From Xylaria sp. FL1777 (Eukaryota; Ascomycota; Sordariomycetes; Xylariales; Xylariaceae), in NCBI GenBank assembly GCA_022578965.1, contig MU400715.1:1-64000 (forward strand): a DNA stretch of 64,000 nt, given 5' to 3'. Positions within the stretch are counted from its first letter, which is position 1; each line of letters opens with the position of its first letter. The position numbers were made by a program, and so were the translations under genes. Below the pieces are notes generated by a model. That model was not told the DNA's origin. It ran no database searches and saw only the letters and a list, made by a program, of their open reading frames with translations. Shown in pieces: positions 52,247 through 64,000 of the stretch.

Positions 52247-52849
52247 ATTAAAAAACAATAATAAATATTTATATTAAATTAAAACTTTATTTTAAATATA
52301 AGTTTATTTAAAGTTATATTTTTAATTAACTATTATTTTTTATATTGCTTTAATAAAACTATATAAATAATTTATATTATTTAAAAAATAGCTTTTTATA
52401 TTATTATTGCTTGCTTTTATATTTAATATAATTTAAATATTAAAGTTATAATATTTATTAATATAATAATATATTTATTATATTTTAAAAAACATATAAA
52501 TTATATAAATATATTATAAAATAAAATACTAATTATTAAATTATTAATAAAAATTAATTTATGCTTTTTTATATATAGCTTTTATTTTTATAAATATTAC
52601 TTTTTTTTATATAATAAAAACACTTTAATATATATAAAAAAAACTTTTTATTATTAATAAATATAGCTTTAATTAACTATTTATTTAAAAAAGTTAACTT
52701 TATTAATGCATAATTAACAAAAATAACATTTTTATTTTTATTAGTAATAATATTATTATTATTAATTTAATTTAAAAAAAAAATTTTTTAGCTTTAAATA
52801 AAACATTAAAATTAATATAATATATATAACGCATTCCTTAATTAACTTA

Positions 52850-52899
52850 GCCACTTAATTAAATGGGCCACCTTTTATAACTTTTGTATGCATACAAAA
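52850..52899. repeat. Terminal-arm-like repeat with perfect palindrome
   Basis: The segment gccactt followed by ccaccttttataa (52850-52880) resembles the right arm of the inverted-repeat structure at 22599-22629. Next to it, ttttgtatgcatacaaaa (52882-52899) is a perfect 18-bp palindrome. The rest of 52250-53680 is AT-rich, with a possible degraded coding stretch near 52950-53300, but nothing I can name. Confidence 0.5.
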
Positions 52900-53680
52900 A
52901 AATCCCTTATTTCTTTATTAATAATTATAGCTAAGTTATATAAAAAAGCTAACTTATAGCTTGCTTTTTAAGCTTGCAAACACAACTTACGTTTATTTTT
53001 CTAAAGCGCTGCTAAGATTTATAATGTTCTTTATATAACGTTTAGCTAAAAAACACAAAGTTTTAAAAAAAAAAACAAAACACTACTACTAAAAACTAAA
53101 TTAACTAAACCTAAAGAAAATTTAATCGTATAATATATATTTAACTTTATTGCGCAAGCGTTTTTTTTTTAGCATAGTAGTATTAAAAATATAGCTAACT
53201 AATTATTAAAATTTCGCAAAGAACGCTTTATAAAAAAAAACTAAACGTTAAACTTTATACAAAAATAACTAGAGCTTTAAACGCGTTTTAATTAAAAAAT
53301 TAATTATTAATAAGTATTAAACAAAAATCTAATCAAATATCACGTTTAGTTTATATTTATATAAAAAATAATAACTAATAATAAAATTTATAAAAAAAAC
53401 ATTTATAATTTTAATAAAACTAGCTTTATAATAAATAAAATTACATTTAATTTTATAATTATTATATTTAAGCGTATATAAAAACTAAAAGCTATTTAGC
53501 TAAATAATTTTAAGTAGTTTATAGTTATTTAAGCTATTTTTTTATATAGCTATATTATATTACTTTATATTATTTTAGCAAAGCAAAACTACTTATTTTT
53601 TTAGTATAAAAAGATTAAATTACTAAGTAATTAGCAAATTAATATAACAAAAAATAGTTAAATAATTAATAAACAAAGCT

Positions 53681-53697
53681 TAAATTAAATTAAATAT
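53681..53697. repeat. Target-site duplication, left, of copy B
   Basis: The 17-mer taaattaaattaaatat is repeated exactly at 55888-55904. It is low in complexity, but it abuts both element ends precisely. Confidence 0.85.
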
Positions 53698-55887
53698 ATT
53701 GTATTACTTAGGCTAACAGCTTATTAGTTATGCTAGTTTTTATTTTTTATATATATAGGTAAAAACTGTGCTTGTAGGTTAAAAGCGAGCTATAAGCGGT
53801 TTATTTTTTTTTTAGTAGCTAAGTAAAAACATTTTATATTTACTCTTAGGTTGCACTAGTTTTGCTACGATTTTATTAAGTGCTTTGCTTTTTACTTTTT
53901 TGCTTTTAGGTTATTTGTTTATTTGTATTATGCTGTTAATTAAGTATATGCATTTTTACGTAGTTACTTTGTAGTTTTTTTTCTTTTGTATTCTTTTTGC
54001 TTTATAGTTTATTTGCTTTAGTATTGCTGCTTACTTTGTGCTATTTGCAGCAGTTTTTTTAGTTTTAGTACTTATTTAGCTAGGTGTACTGTTTTTTTTT
54101 TTTAGTTTTTTTTTAAACTTTTTTTTAACGTATTACTAATGCATTATAGTTTGCTTGCTTTAATATTACTATTAGCTTTTTATTACACTAGTTTTTTTAT
54201 AATTAAGTTATAACTAAGTTATAAGCAAAGTTAATTATTTATTACTTTTTAGTTTACTTTTTATATATTTATTTTTTAAGCTACTTTTATGCTTTTTATA
54301 GTAAGTTTACTAAATAAGCATAGCTTATAAGTAGCTTATATATTAAATAATATAAAGTAGCAATAAATAGTAAGTTATTTTATTTAGCTACTTATGCTGA
54401 TTTTTTTTTTTTAACTATTAATTTTATTACTTTTATTATTATTATTATTATATGCTTAGCTTATGTTTGCTTTAATATATTAAAGTGCTTAGTTTATAAT
54501 ATAATTAGTTATTAATGCGTTATAATTATATAAAAATCTATTTTATTATAGCTATTATGCTTTTTATAGTATATATTTATAACTAGCTTAGCTTAAATAT
54601 ATATGCTAACTAGTATTAAGCTTATATATTTAAAGTTATAAGTTATTTTGCTGTAGTTTTTATTAGTTATTTAATTTATAATATTAAATAAAATAGCTAA
54701 TAGTTTGCTATTATATAGTTTAAGCTTTTATAATTGCTTGTTGTTATGTTTTTTTGCTATAACGTTAATTTTCGAAATAAAAGTAAATACTTTAGTGCTT
54801 TGCGCTAAAATATTACTAATAGCCTTAAAATTTATATTTATTAAGCATGCTAAAATGCTTAAGCTATACTGCTATTATATTGCTTATATTATAATAGTAT
54901 ATTATATACTTTTTATTGCTGTTTTTTTTATGCTAACTATATAAAAATATTAATAATTTTTATGTTTGCAATATTATTAGCAAGTTTACTAAATACTTAT
55001 AATGTAAAAAAAGCAAAGTAAGCACTAAAAATAGCAGTTATAATTCTATAAGTACTTTTAATTATATTAGTGTTTATATGTTTTTAGGCTTTATTTTATG
55101 TTTATTTTAACTATTAAAGTTCTTTTAAACTTAAGTATTACTAATAATTTTTTAGCTTAAAGAAGTTAATAAAAAACTTTAATTGTTTATTAAAGCTTAT
55201 ATAGCTATGTATTATTTTTGTATTAATAGAAATATTTAAGCTGCACTTATAGCTAGTATATAACTTTAAGTTATAATTAAAAAAGCAAAAAAAGCTATAG
55301 CAAATAAAAAAGCTAAAGATTTTATATAAATAAGCTAGTTAAAAAGTGTTTATATAACCTTTAAAGGTTAGCATTATTATATATTTAATAGCTAGAAGTT
55401 TTAATAAAATTTTAGTGCTTAGTATTTAATAAAGTTGCTTAATTGCTTTGCTTTTTTATAATGTATGCTTTTTAATTCTTATAGTTTTATGTTTATAATT
55501 TTATATTGCTGTTTTTAGTACTTTATTATATTATGCTTTACTTTAGAGTTTATAAACGTAAACCTATAATAAGCAGTTTTTTTAAGACTATAAATAATAA
55601 ATAGCTTTATAACAAATATTTTAGCTTTTATTCCGTAGTTATAATAAACCTTTTTTAGCTCAAAAAAAAGCTAGTGTTAATGCTTAGCTATTTTTGCTTT
55701 ATGTTTAAAAGCTTTTGTTTTTGTGTTTTTGTAGCTACTTATAACTTAATTAGTTCTTTAGCTACGTTATAATAGCTAAGCTTTCTTGTATTTAGAACTT
55801 ATTTAGCTATTTTATATGCTTTTTTTAGGTTGCGCAATAACTAGTAGCCTAGTTGAAAATTTGTTTGCTTTTTTAGTGTGCTACAGG
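53698..55887 (-). mobile_element. 2.2-kb retroelement copy B (3' part of family)
   Basis: A 2190-bp insertion, same orientation as copy A, 1.4 kb downstream of it, with its own 17-bp target-site duplication. It aligns end to end with copy A; differences are almost only transitions, and copy B is more mutated. Its 5' boundary (gtgctacagg) is within a base or two of that of copy A, although the insertion sites differ. The 79-codon open frame on its plus strand (54705-54944) corresponds to the one in copy A and is a conserved shadow of the minus-strand coding sequence. Confidence 0.88.
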
Positions 55888-55904
55888 TAAATTAAATTAA
55901 ATAT
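55888..55904. repeat. Target-site duplication, right, of copy B
   Basis: Exact second copy of taaattaaattaaatat at the 5' end of copy B. Confidence 0.85.
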
Positions 55905-56002
55905 TTTAATTAATATATAAAAGTTTATATAAAAAAATATTACTTTAAATTAAACATTTTAACTAATATATAAAAGTTTATATAAAAGAACACTTTTGCT
56001 TT
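55893..56002. repeat. Tandem duplication of about 57 bp
   Basis: Two adjacent copies of a stretch with ttaaattaaa, ttttaa[tc]taatatataaaa and gtttatataaaa, immediately after copy B. They overlap the right duplication of copy B. Confidence 0.7.
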
Positions 56003-56120
56003 TTAATTTTTAATAGCTATAAAAGCTATTATTTATATAAATTTAAATCTTATTATAAAAACAATAATATTATTACTTTTTATATGCTTTTATATTTTTT
56101 TTATTATTTTTAACTATTTA

Positions 56121-56135
56121 ATATTAGTTATTTTA
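56121..56135. repeat. Target-site duplication, left, of long copy C
   Basis: The 15-mer atattagttatttta occurs here and exactly again at 63270-63284, more than 7 kb away and directly after the family 3' terminus. This defines the 5' end of the long element. Confidence 0.85.
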
Positions 56136-59100
56136 AAAAGAAATAAGCTTTTTTTGTTTTTTGTTATAATTGCTAACAAAGTATTTAAACATACATAAAA
56201 AAGGTTTTTAACCTTAGAATTGAATTTTACGAGCTGTGTTGCTTTTAGGCACGATGCTGTATTAATGTGCATTTGGCAGCGCAGCAAGCCTTAACGAAAA
56301 CCTTTTTATTGGGCTAGCAACTAGCTTAAACGCTATTTTGACTAAGCTGCGTTAATACTACGCGAACAAACTTGCTAAATAACGTTAACTACCTAGAATT
56401 AAACCGAACGCAAATAAAAACAAATAAAAAGCTGCTAAAGCAAATGCAAAAAGATTTTTTAAGCTTAGCAAAGCATTAAAAACGATTACTATTGCTAAAA
56501 AAGTAATTTGTGCGCTACTTAAGGCTAGCATAGAACATGTTTGTATATTTTTTTAAATAAACTTAAACGCCTGACTTAAGCGCATTAAAAAAGCTATCAA
56601 AAATATTTTAAAAAGCGCTCTGCAAATATAAACGTATGCAAACATTATTAGTTAAAACTTAAACGCAAAAAAATTTGCTAATATTATAGCAGCTTTTATA
56701 TACTATGTAAGCATAATAGCTATTTATAATTAAACTGTTATAATTATGCTAATAGCTTTAAATATTTATAGCAAAACTAAGCATATTATAATATAAAAAA
56801 TAAACAAAGCGCTATTTTTAAACGCTATTAAAGCAGTTTATAAGCTTACTAATAATAACTAAAAAATTGTTTTTAGTTTAAAAAAAATAAAAAACTAATA
56901 TATAAACAATATAAAATAAATTATAATAGCATTTAAAAATAAGTTAATAGTATACTAGTAGCTATTTTAATTTGTAGTAATAAATATATTAGCTATTAAA
57001 GTTGTTAAACTAAAAAAAAAGCTTTTAAAAGCGCAATTATAACAAGCTAACAATATAAAAATTACAAAAGTTATATTGCTAAAAAAACTTTAATAATATA
57101 AGCATAGCATAAAATTAGTATATATTAGTATAAAGTTAGTTTAAAATGCAAACAAGTTATGCAATAATAAAGTTTTTTAAAATTATAATTATTATGTAGC
57201 TTTGCTATATTTTAAAGATATAATAGCGTTAAAATATTACTAATGCTATAAATAAAGGTATAAAGCAGCTTATTGCAAAAAAAACAAATATTGCAGTTAA
57301 TATACGTTTTTGCAATATGTTAATAATAAAAAAAACATATGTTTAGTATAAACTATAAATAGCTTAGCTAAATATAAGCAATATAATAGTAAATACTTTA
57401 TATAAGCTATAATATATTTGTACGCTTAAAAAGCAAAAAACATAGCAAAAAATATATATATATATAAAGCAGCTAATTATACTATAAATGTAATAGCTAA
57501 ACTAGCTTTTTAAAACAAACTTATTGCAGTATTGTTTAGCTTTTAAAAGCAACTAGCTTTTAAAACAGCAGAAAACATAAAAATAACTTAGCTATAAAAA
57601 GTAAGCAAGCTTTTAAGCTTAAAAAACTAAAATAACAGCTAAAAAAAAAGCCAGTTTTTAATTAAACGCGTTATAATTTTAAACTAATTTTAGTTTAACT
57701 TTTTTAAAAACATAAGTAGTATTATAATAAGAAAGTTTATAATTATAAACTTAGTAACATAAAAAAAAAAAAGCTTAACTTTGCTTTTAAACTGTAATAA
57801 AAATGCATTAAATAAAAGTAGCAACAAAGGTAAAACTTTTGCTAGTATATAATAAACAAGTATTTTATACTTTAATAAAACATTAAAAAAAGTTATGCAA
57901 TTATAAAAAAAATCTTTTTTAAAAGAAATAAATATAACGTTTTAGTAATTTGCAAGCTATTAATAATTATTAGTAACTTTTTATATGTTATATGTTTAAC
58001 TAGCTTAAAATATAGCATTATATAATATTAAAACTAAAGTAAGCCTTAAGTAATTATATTAATAAATTTAATAATTAAAGTAAAAAGAATAAAGGCTATA
58101 AAAAACTAATGTATAGTTACTTTAGGCCTTAAAAATGAAAACTTTAATATTTATTGCATTTATTTTTTTTTTTTTTTTTTTGTATAGCTTAAAAATAGCT
58201 TATATTACTAATAAAACTACAACAAAAGTAGCCTGCTAATAAAACTTTACTACTTAGGGATTTTAACTTATATTACTAAAATTAAATATATATATTAAAG
58301 CTATATATTAAAGCTAAAAAAGCTATACTATTAGTATAAAACTAAAACTTTAAGCTTATTACTTTAAAAAACATAAGTACTTTTTTTAATTAAAAAAAAC
58401 TAAATATTATTATAGATTTAATTTAAGTATTAATAAACTTAAAAGCTATTTTTATATTAAGCTTAAACATAGTAAAAAATAATTATAAGCTGCTTAAGTA
58501 TTAAATAAAAAGCTTTAATAAATTAGATAAACTTTTAAAAAACTTAAGCTAAAACTAAAAGTTAGCTAACATAAAACAAATAAAAATTAAAGCACGCTTT
58601 TTTTTAGCAACCTTTTATTTAGCAAACGTTAAAAACTTTAAATATTTAAACTTAGCTATAAAAAAGCTATTTAATAGCTTAAATAAAATTATAAACAAAA
58701 CAGTATTAAACTAGAAAAAAAGTAAGCTATGTTATAACTAGTAAACAATAAAAATAAAGCAAGCAATACAAAAAAAAAAAAAAGTTTATGCTTATTAGCA
58801 AAAAGTTCGAACTAAAAAAGCTTATTAAAATAAACATAAAGCAAACAAAGCACAAAAAAAAGCTTAAGCTAAAACATCTAAAAGCTATTTTTAATAATAA
58901 TTATATAACTTTTTTAATACAAAAAGAAGCAAAGCTAAAAACATAAAAGCAAAACAAGCTAAAATAATATAGAAAACCTTAAAGTAAGCATAAATAAAAA
59001 GCTTATAAGCATTAAAAAAGCTAGTATTATTAAACCTTCGCAACAATAATAGCTCGAACGTAATTATAATAAGCACTTTTAAAAATAAAGCAAAGGTTTT

Positions 59101-62100
59101 TGCTAATAAATTCTTTTTAAAACTAAATGTTAACTTAAAAAACATAGCTATTTTATTGCTTCTTTTGACTTTTTTTTTTTTTTATTATAGTATAAACTAC
59201 TATAAAATATAAACAATTTTAAGCTATATAAAAGCTTAAAAAGCACTAAAATTAAATAGAATTTTAAACGCGTTTTTAAAAGCATATAGCTTATAGCTAC
59301 TTAAAAACAATAAAAATAAGCATAAGTTTTTTGCTAAACGTATAGCTAATATAGCATTAGTTAGCTTTTAGATTAGTTATTATTTAAAATGCTTTTAAAA
59401 CACTTAAACAATAGTTATTCTAAAAAATAAACTAAATAAAAGCTTATTAAGCTTTTAGTAGCTTATTGCTTTATTAAACATAATAAAAAAGCTTATTAAA
59501 GCTAAAATAGCTTTAAAACTAATTTATATTACTGTAATATATAAACTGCTTTTTTTTAAATAAATAGAAAATAAGTTATAATAGTTTATAAAAATAGCGC
59601 TATATTTAATTACTTTTGTAGTACGCTATACGTAAGCTATAAATAAAGCAATTTTAATGCTTTTTTTAAATATAACAAAAATGTTTAACTTAATAGTGCA
59701 TAAAAGGCTTTATTAAATATTTAAGAAAATAAGCTTTCTAAAGTAAACAGTACAATAAATATAGAGCTTTTTAATAAATTATATAATAACTTTACTTTTT
59801 AATAAGTAAAAGTTAAACTTAATACATATTAAAGCAAATATTTTATAGGAATTCTTACTATTGCTAATTTTTTTTTGCTTATATACTGCTTTATTATATA
59901 ATAAACTGCAGCTTATATAAAGGTTTTAAAGCGCTGTTTTTATAAATAATACAAACTTATTAAGTGCTAAAAAAAATATAAAAACAGCTTGCAAAGTGCT
60001 TAAATAAGCTTATAAAGTTTGTTTAAAATAAAGCTAAAAATATAGATTTAAATTTAACTTAAGCAAATATTACTTTGTTTATTTTATAAAGCTAGGCTAA
60101 AAAGCTTTTAAATATACAGTAAAAGCAAGCTAAAAAAAAATACGCCTTAAAACAGCAGCAAAAATGTTTAGTATATAAATAAACTACTGCTTAAACTAAA
60201 AAAAGTAATATAAAATGCTTTGTAAAAAGCTAAAAAAGCAAACGTTATTAGTAAGTTGCTTAGTTTAGTTTATATAAAAACTAAGCATAGTTTAAGCAAA
60301 ACTTTTATATATAGCAGTAATATAAGCAGCAATTAAGTATAAATTAATAGTATAGCACAAATTAATAAAACAAAACTAATAATTAAAATAAAAGCTGCTA
60401 AAAGCGCTTTAGCAAGTTTAAAACAAATGCTTACATGTTATTACTAAAGCTTATAAAAGTATATATATAACCGACCTTAAAACAAAATTATTAATTTTTT
60501 TTTTAAACTTATAGCTAAACTATAAAACTATTAAATACGCAAAAAAAGTTAAAAATATAAGCATAATAAATTATATCTAAAAGTAGTTTAAAAAGCTAGC
60601 TTTAATAATATATAACCTAACTAATAATAAAAAAGTTTAAAGCTATAAAGTATAGCTAAATAATAGCAAAAAAAAAATACTTTAAGCTAATAAAGCATAA
60701 AGCGAACTTTTAGAAATTTTAAACTATAAAATACACTAAAAAAGCAATAAAAGCAACAAAAAAAACAAGCTGCTAATAAACCTAGAATTAATATATGTAT
60801 AGCATATTTAATAATAAACTAAAAAACAGAAAAAAACAAAGTTTAAACAAACTGCTGCTAATTAGCTTTTATATAATAAGCAGTTTAACATGTATAAAAG
60901 CTTACATAAGGTTAAAAGCTTTATATTAGTTTAGCTATGTATAAAAAAAATTAGCTTAAAAAAATACTTTGCGTTTTAAAAAGTACTTAGCTATAAGTTA
61001 TTAATATATTAGTGCAATTAAGCTAAAAAGTTACTACTGCACTTTTTAAACTAATGCTTTAAATATAACAGCACTTATAGCACACTAAAAAAGCAAACAA
61101 ATTTTTAACTAAGCTACTAATTATTACATAACTTAAAAAAAGCACGTAAAATAGCTAAATAAGTTTTAAATACAAAAAAGCTTAACTATTATAACGTAGC
61201 TAAAAAACTAATTAAGTTATAAGCAGCTATAAAAACATAAAAATAAAAGCCTTTAAACATAAAGCAAAAATAGCTAAGCATTAATACTAGCTTTTTTTTA
61301 AGCCAAAAAAAGTTTACTATAACTATAAAGCAAAAGCTAAAGCATTTATTATAAAGCTATTTGCTACTTATAGTTTTAAAAAAGCTACTTATTATAAGTT
61401 TACGTTTATAAACTTTAAAATAAAACATAATATAATAAAGTATTAAAAATAGCAATACAAAATTATAAACATAAAACTATAAAAATTAAAAAGCATATAT
61501 TATAAAAAAGCAAAGCAATTAAGCAACTTTATTAAGCATTAAACATTAAAATTCTATTAAAACTTTTAGCTACTAAATATATAATAATGCTAACTTTTAA
61601 AAGTTATATAAATACTTTTTAACTAGCTTATTTATATAAAACTTCTAGCTTTTTTATTTGCTGCAGCTTTTTTTGCTTTTTTAATTATAACTTAAAGTTG
61701 CATATTAGCTATAAGTATAGCTTAAATATTTTTATTAATATAAAAATAACGCGTAGCTATATAAGCTTTAATAAACAATTAAAGTTTTTTATTAACTTTT
61801 TTAAGCTAAAAAATTATTAGCAGCACTTAAAATTAAAAAAATTTTAATAATTAAAATAAGCATAAAGTAAAGCTTAAAAATATGTAAACATTAATACAGT
61901 TAAAAGTATTTATAGAATTATAACTGCTACTTTTAATATTTACTTTGCTTTTTTTGCATTATAAGCACTTAGCAAACTTGCTAATAATATTATAAGCATA
62001 AAAATTATTAATGTTTTTATATAATTAACATAAAAAAAACAGCAATAAAAAGTGCACAATATATTACTATAACATAAGCAATATAATAGCAGTATAGCTT

Positions 62101-63269
62101 AAGTATTTTAGTATGTTTAATAAATATAAATTTTAAAGCTATTAGTAATACTTTAGCATAAAGCACTAAAGCATTTACTTTTATTTTAAGAATTAATATT
62201 ATAGCAAAAAAGCATAACAATAAGCAGTTATAAAAGCTTAAATTATATAATAGCAAGCTATTAGCTACTTTGTTTAATATTATAAATTAAATAACTAGTA
62301 AAAACTGCAGCAAAATAATTTATAACTTTAAATATATAAGCTTAACATTAGTTAGCATATATACTTAAGCTAAGCTAGTTATAAATATATACTATAAAAA
62401 ACATAGTAGCTATAGCAAAATAAATTTTTATATAATTATAATGTATTAATAACTAATTATATTACAAATTAAGCACTTTAATATATTAAAGCAAGCATAA
62501 ACTAAGCATATAATAATAATAATAATAAAAATAATAAAGTTAATAATTAAAAAAAAAAAAAATTAGCATAAATAGCTAAATAAAATAACTTATTACTTAT
62601 TGCTACTTTATATTACTTAATGCATAAGCTATTTATAAGCTATGCTTACTTAGTAAGCTTACTGTAAAAAGCATAAAAGCAGCTTAAAAAATAAATATGC
62701 AAAAAGCAAACTAAAAAATAATAAGCAATTAATTTTGCTTATAACTTAGTTATAACTTAGTTATAAAAAAACTAATGTAGTAAAAAACTAGCAGTAATAC
62801 TAAAGCAAACAAACTATAATATACTAATAATATAATAAAAAAAGGTTTAAAAAAAAACTAAAAAAAAAAAGCAGCATATTTAGCTAAATAAGTACTAAAA
62901 CTAAAAAAATTGCTACAAGCAGCACAAAGCAAGCAGCAATATTAAAGCAAACAAACTATAAAGCAAAAAAAATACAAGAAAAAAAAAAATACAAAATAAC
63001 TACATAAAAGTACATATACTTAGTTAATAGCATAACATAAGTAAATAAACAACTTAAAAGCAAAAAAGTAAAAAGCAAAGCACTTAATAAAATCGTAGCA
63101 AAACTAATGCAACCTAAAAGTAAATATAAGATGTTTTTACCTAGCTACTAAAAAAAAAGTAAACCGCTTATAGCTCGCTTTTAACCTATAAGCATAGTTT
63201 TTACTTATACATATAAAAAATAAAAACCAGCATAGCTAATAAGCCGTTAACCCAAGTAATACAATATAT
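56136..63269 (+). mobile_element. 7.1-kb LINE-type retroelement, long copy C
   Basis: The longest member of the family: 7134 bp between 15-bp target-site duplications, plus orientation. Its 3' 2.2 kb (61075-63269) matches copies A and B and ends in cccaagtaatacaa. Its 5' part is unique in the window apart from the fragment at 36770. Size, duplications of 15-17 bp, one constant end with variable 5' ends, and gag-like zinc knuckles all fit a non-LTR retrotransposon. The 5' 500 bp (56210-56640) is a less-mutated island. I could not find the reverse transcriptase (a masked YADD) or endonuclease in the main frame, so the assignment rests on structure. Mutation makes it inactive. Confidence 0.82.
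56242..61600 (+). pseudogene. Zinc-knuckle (gag/ORF1-like) frame of element C
   Basis: In the register of 56221 the frame is broken only by TAA/TAG and one TGA (56572) over more than 5 kb. Three CCHC knuckles are visible once Tyr is read as mutated Cys or His. The first (C-x2-C-x4-H-x4-C) has its ligand codons at 57235, 57244, 57259 and 57274. The second (x2, x4, x7) is at 57292, 57301, 57316 and 57340. The third (x2, x3, x6) is at 57373, 57382, 57394 and 57415. This series is typical of LINE ORF1 or gag RNA-binding proteins. Downstream come coiled-coil-like segments such as LKQLYQQIQQLKQKEQRLQK (about 58048) and a Lys-rich region. The same register joins the frame of copies A/B at 61081; C is out of phase near 63165, so an indel lies in its last 2 kb. 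Start and true ORF boundaries are uncertain. Confidence 0.7.
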
Positions 63270-63284
63270 ATATTAGTTATTTTA
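63270..63284. repeat. Target-site duplication, right, of long copy C
   Basis: Exact second copy of atattagttatttta, next to the shared 3' terminus. The remaining 63285-64000 is AT-rich with a slightly less-mutated end (63890-63960), and I see no gene in it. Confidence 0.85.
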
Positions 63285-64000
63285 GTTCTTTAAAACAATT
63301 ATATAACAAATAAATTAAATATTTAATATAAGCTTATATTACTTATATTAAAAAAGAAGATTTTTTTATTGCGTTTTTTTATATGTTTATTAAAGCTATA
63401 ACTTTAAATAATATATAAAAAAGTTTTAAAAAAGCAAAATTATTGCTATATAACTTAAAATATATAATTAACTAGCTAAATTATTATTTAATTATGCTTT
63501 AAGTTAAACTTTTAAGTTTTTTATTACTTATTTACTAATTTTTTATTACTTTAAATAATTTAACTAAAGCAAATTTATTATTTTAATATATTAAATAAAA
63601 GATTATATAACATAAAAATAGTTTTTTTATAGTAATTATTATAAAGTTAAGCTAAATTATATATAATATAATTAATATTATATATTATATTGCATTATTT
63701 AAAAAAAAAGTTATAACTTTTTATAAAGCAAATTATTAGCTTAATTAACGTTATTATATAAAAAAAACTTAATTATAAAATAAAAGATCTTTTATTATAT
63801 AAAAAGCAAAAGATTTATAGGCTGCAAAAAATATAGTTAAATAATAAAATTGCGAAAACTATAAAGATATTTATTATATAAAAAGAAAAAAAACTTGCGC
63901 AAAGCGCTATAAAGCATACAGCAAACTAGGCTATAATGTGCAAACTTATTAAAACGAAATAAAAACATCTAGTAAATCAGATTTTAAATAGTTTAAATTA

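Noticed and set aside
58891..59145. 84-codon minus-strand open frame
   Set aside because: It is antisense to the continuous plus-strand frame of element C and shows no recognisable domain.
59190..59240. INNFKLY motif near 59212 considered as a masked FADD/YADD reverse transcriptase box
   Set aside because: The first residue is Asn (AAT), which cannot come from Tyr or Phe by C to T or G to A change, and the flanking RT motifs are missing.
59630..59670. SNFNAF near 59650 considered as the GDFN box of a LINE endonuclease
   Set aside because: The short match is not supported by the other endonuclease motifs at the expected spacing.
1..64000. Apicomplexan or mitochondrial DNA, or a bacterial genome, as the source of the extreme AT content
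   Set aside because: No long AT-rich genes, rRNA or tRNA sets are present. The multi-copy mobile elements differing by transitions and the Helitron and SINE/LINE remnants point to a RIP-affected fungal nuclear genome.

Overview
The window looks like an AT-rich, gene-poor, repeat-dense block of a filamentous fungal genome that has been rewritten by RIP-like mutation (C to T on both strands). Three things support this. Base composition is extremely AT-rich throughout, with only a few short islands of normal sequence. Where repeat copies can be aligned by eye (for example 50037-52231 against 53698-55887), they differ almost only by transitions. Recognisable proteins survive only as frames in which Gln, Arg and Trp codons have become TAA or TAG, Asp/Glu/Gly have become Asn/Lys/Ser, and Cys/His have become Tyr. 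I see no intact host gene, no functional tRNA or rRNA gene and no bacterial-type operon. The short open frames scattered through the window are mostly chance openings; the exception is 21487-21774.

Layout. Positions 1-10450 are a mosaic of dispersed and tandem repeats: a 10-bp array at 2591-2730, a 19-bp array at 5430-5695, an 89-bp unit at 1853-2100, a 189-bp unit in two places, and three copies of one module near 1130, 5745 and 8475. Positions 11729-12400 hold a minus-strand frame with about 106 consecutive stop-free codons. Positions 16200-22090 hold a nearly complete but inactivated Helitron RepHel protein in one unbroken plus-strand frame, with Rep and helicase motifs in order. A small inverted-repeat structure follows at 22391-22629.

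Positions 30618-31345 are a SINE-like element: tRNA-like head, 13-bp target-site duplication, and a 3' tail shared with a larger retroelement family. That family has a 7.1-kb copy at 56136-63269 (plus strand, 15-bp target-site duplication, three masked zinc knuckles). It also has two 2.2-kb copies in the opposite orientation (50037-52231 with a 15-bp duplication, 53698-55887 with a 17-bp duplication) and two fragments (near 28865 and 36770). A separate repeat of about 295 bp occurs three times (29325, 37430, 47366). Plus-strand degraded coding frames of unknown identity lie at 31380-34560 and 47820-49260.

How it works together. The LINE-type family and the SINE-like element end in the same 3' sequence, which fits a SINE borrowing the reverse transcriptase of its partner. 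The Helitron is an independent rolling-circle lineage. All of them appear dead in this window. The unresolved point is the 7.1-kb element: it has the insertion hallmarks of target-primed reverse transcription and gag-like zinc knuckles, but I could not recognise a reverse transcriptase in it.
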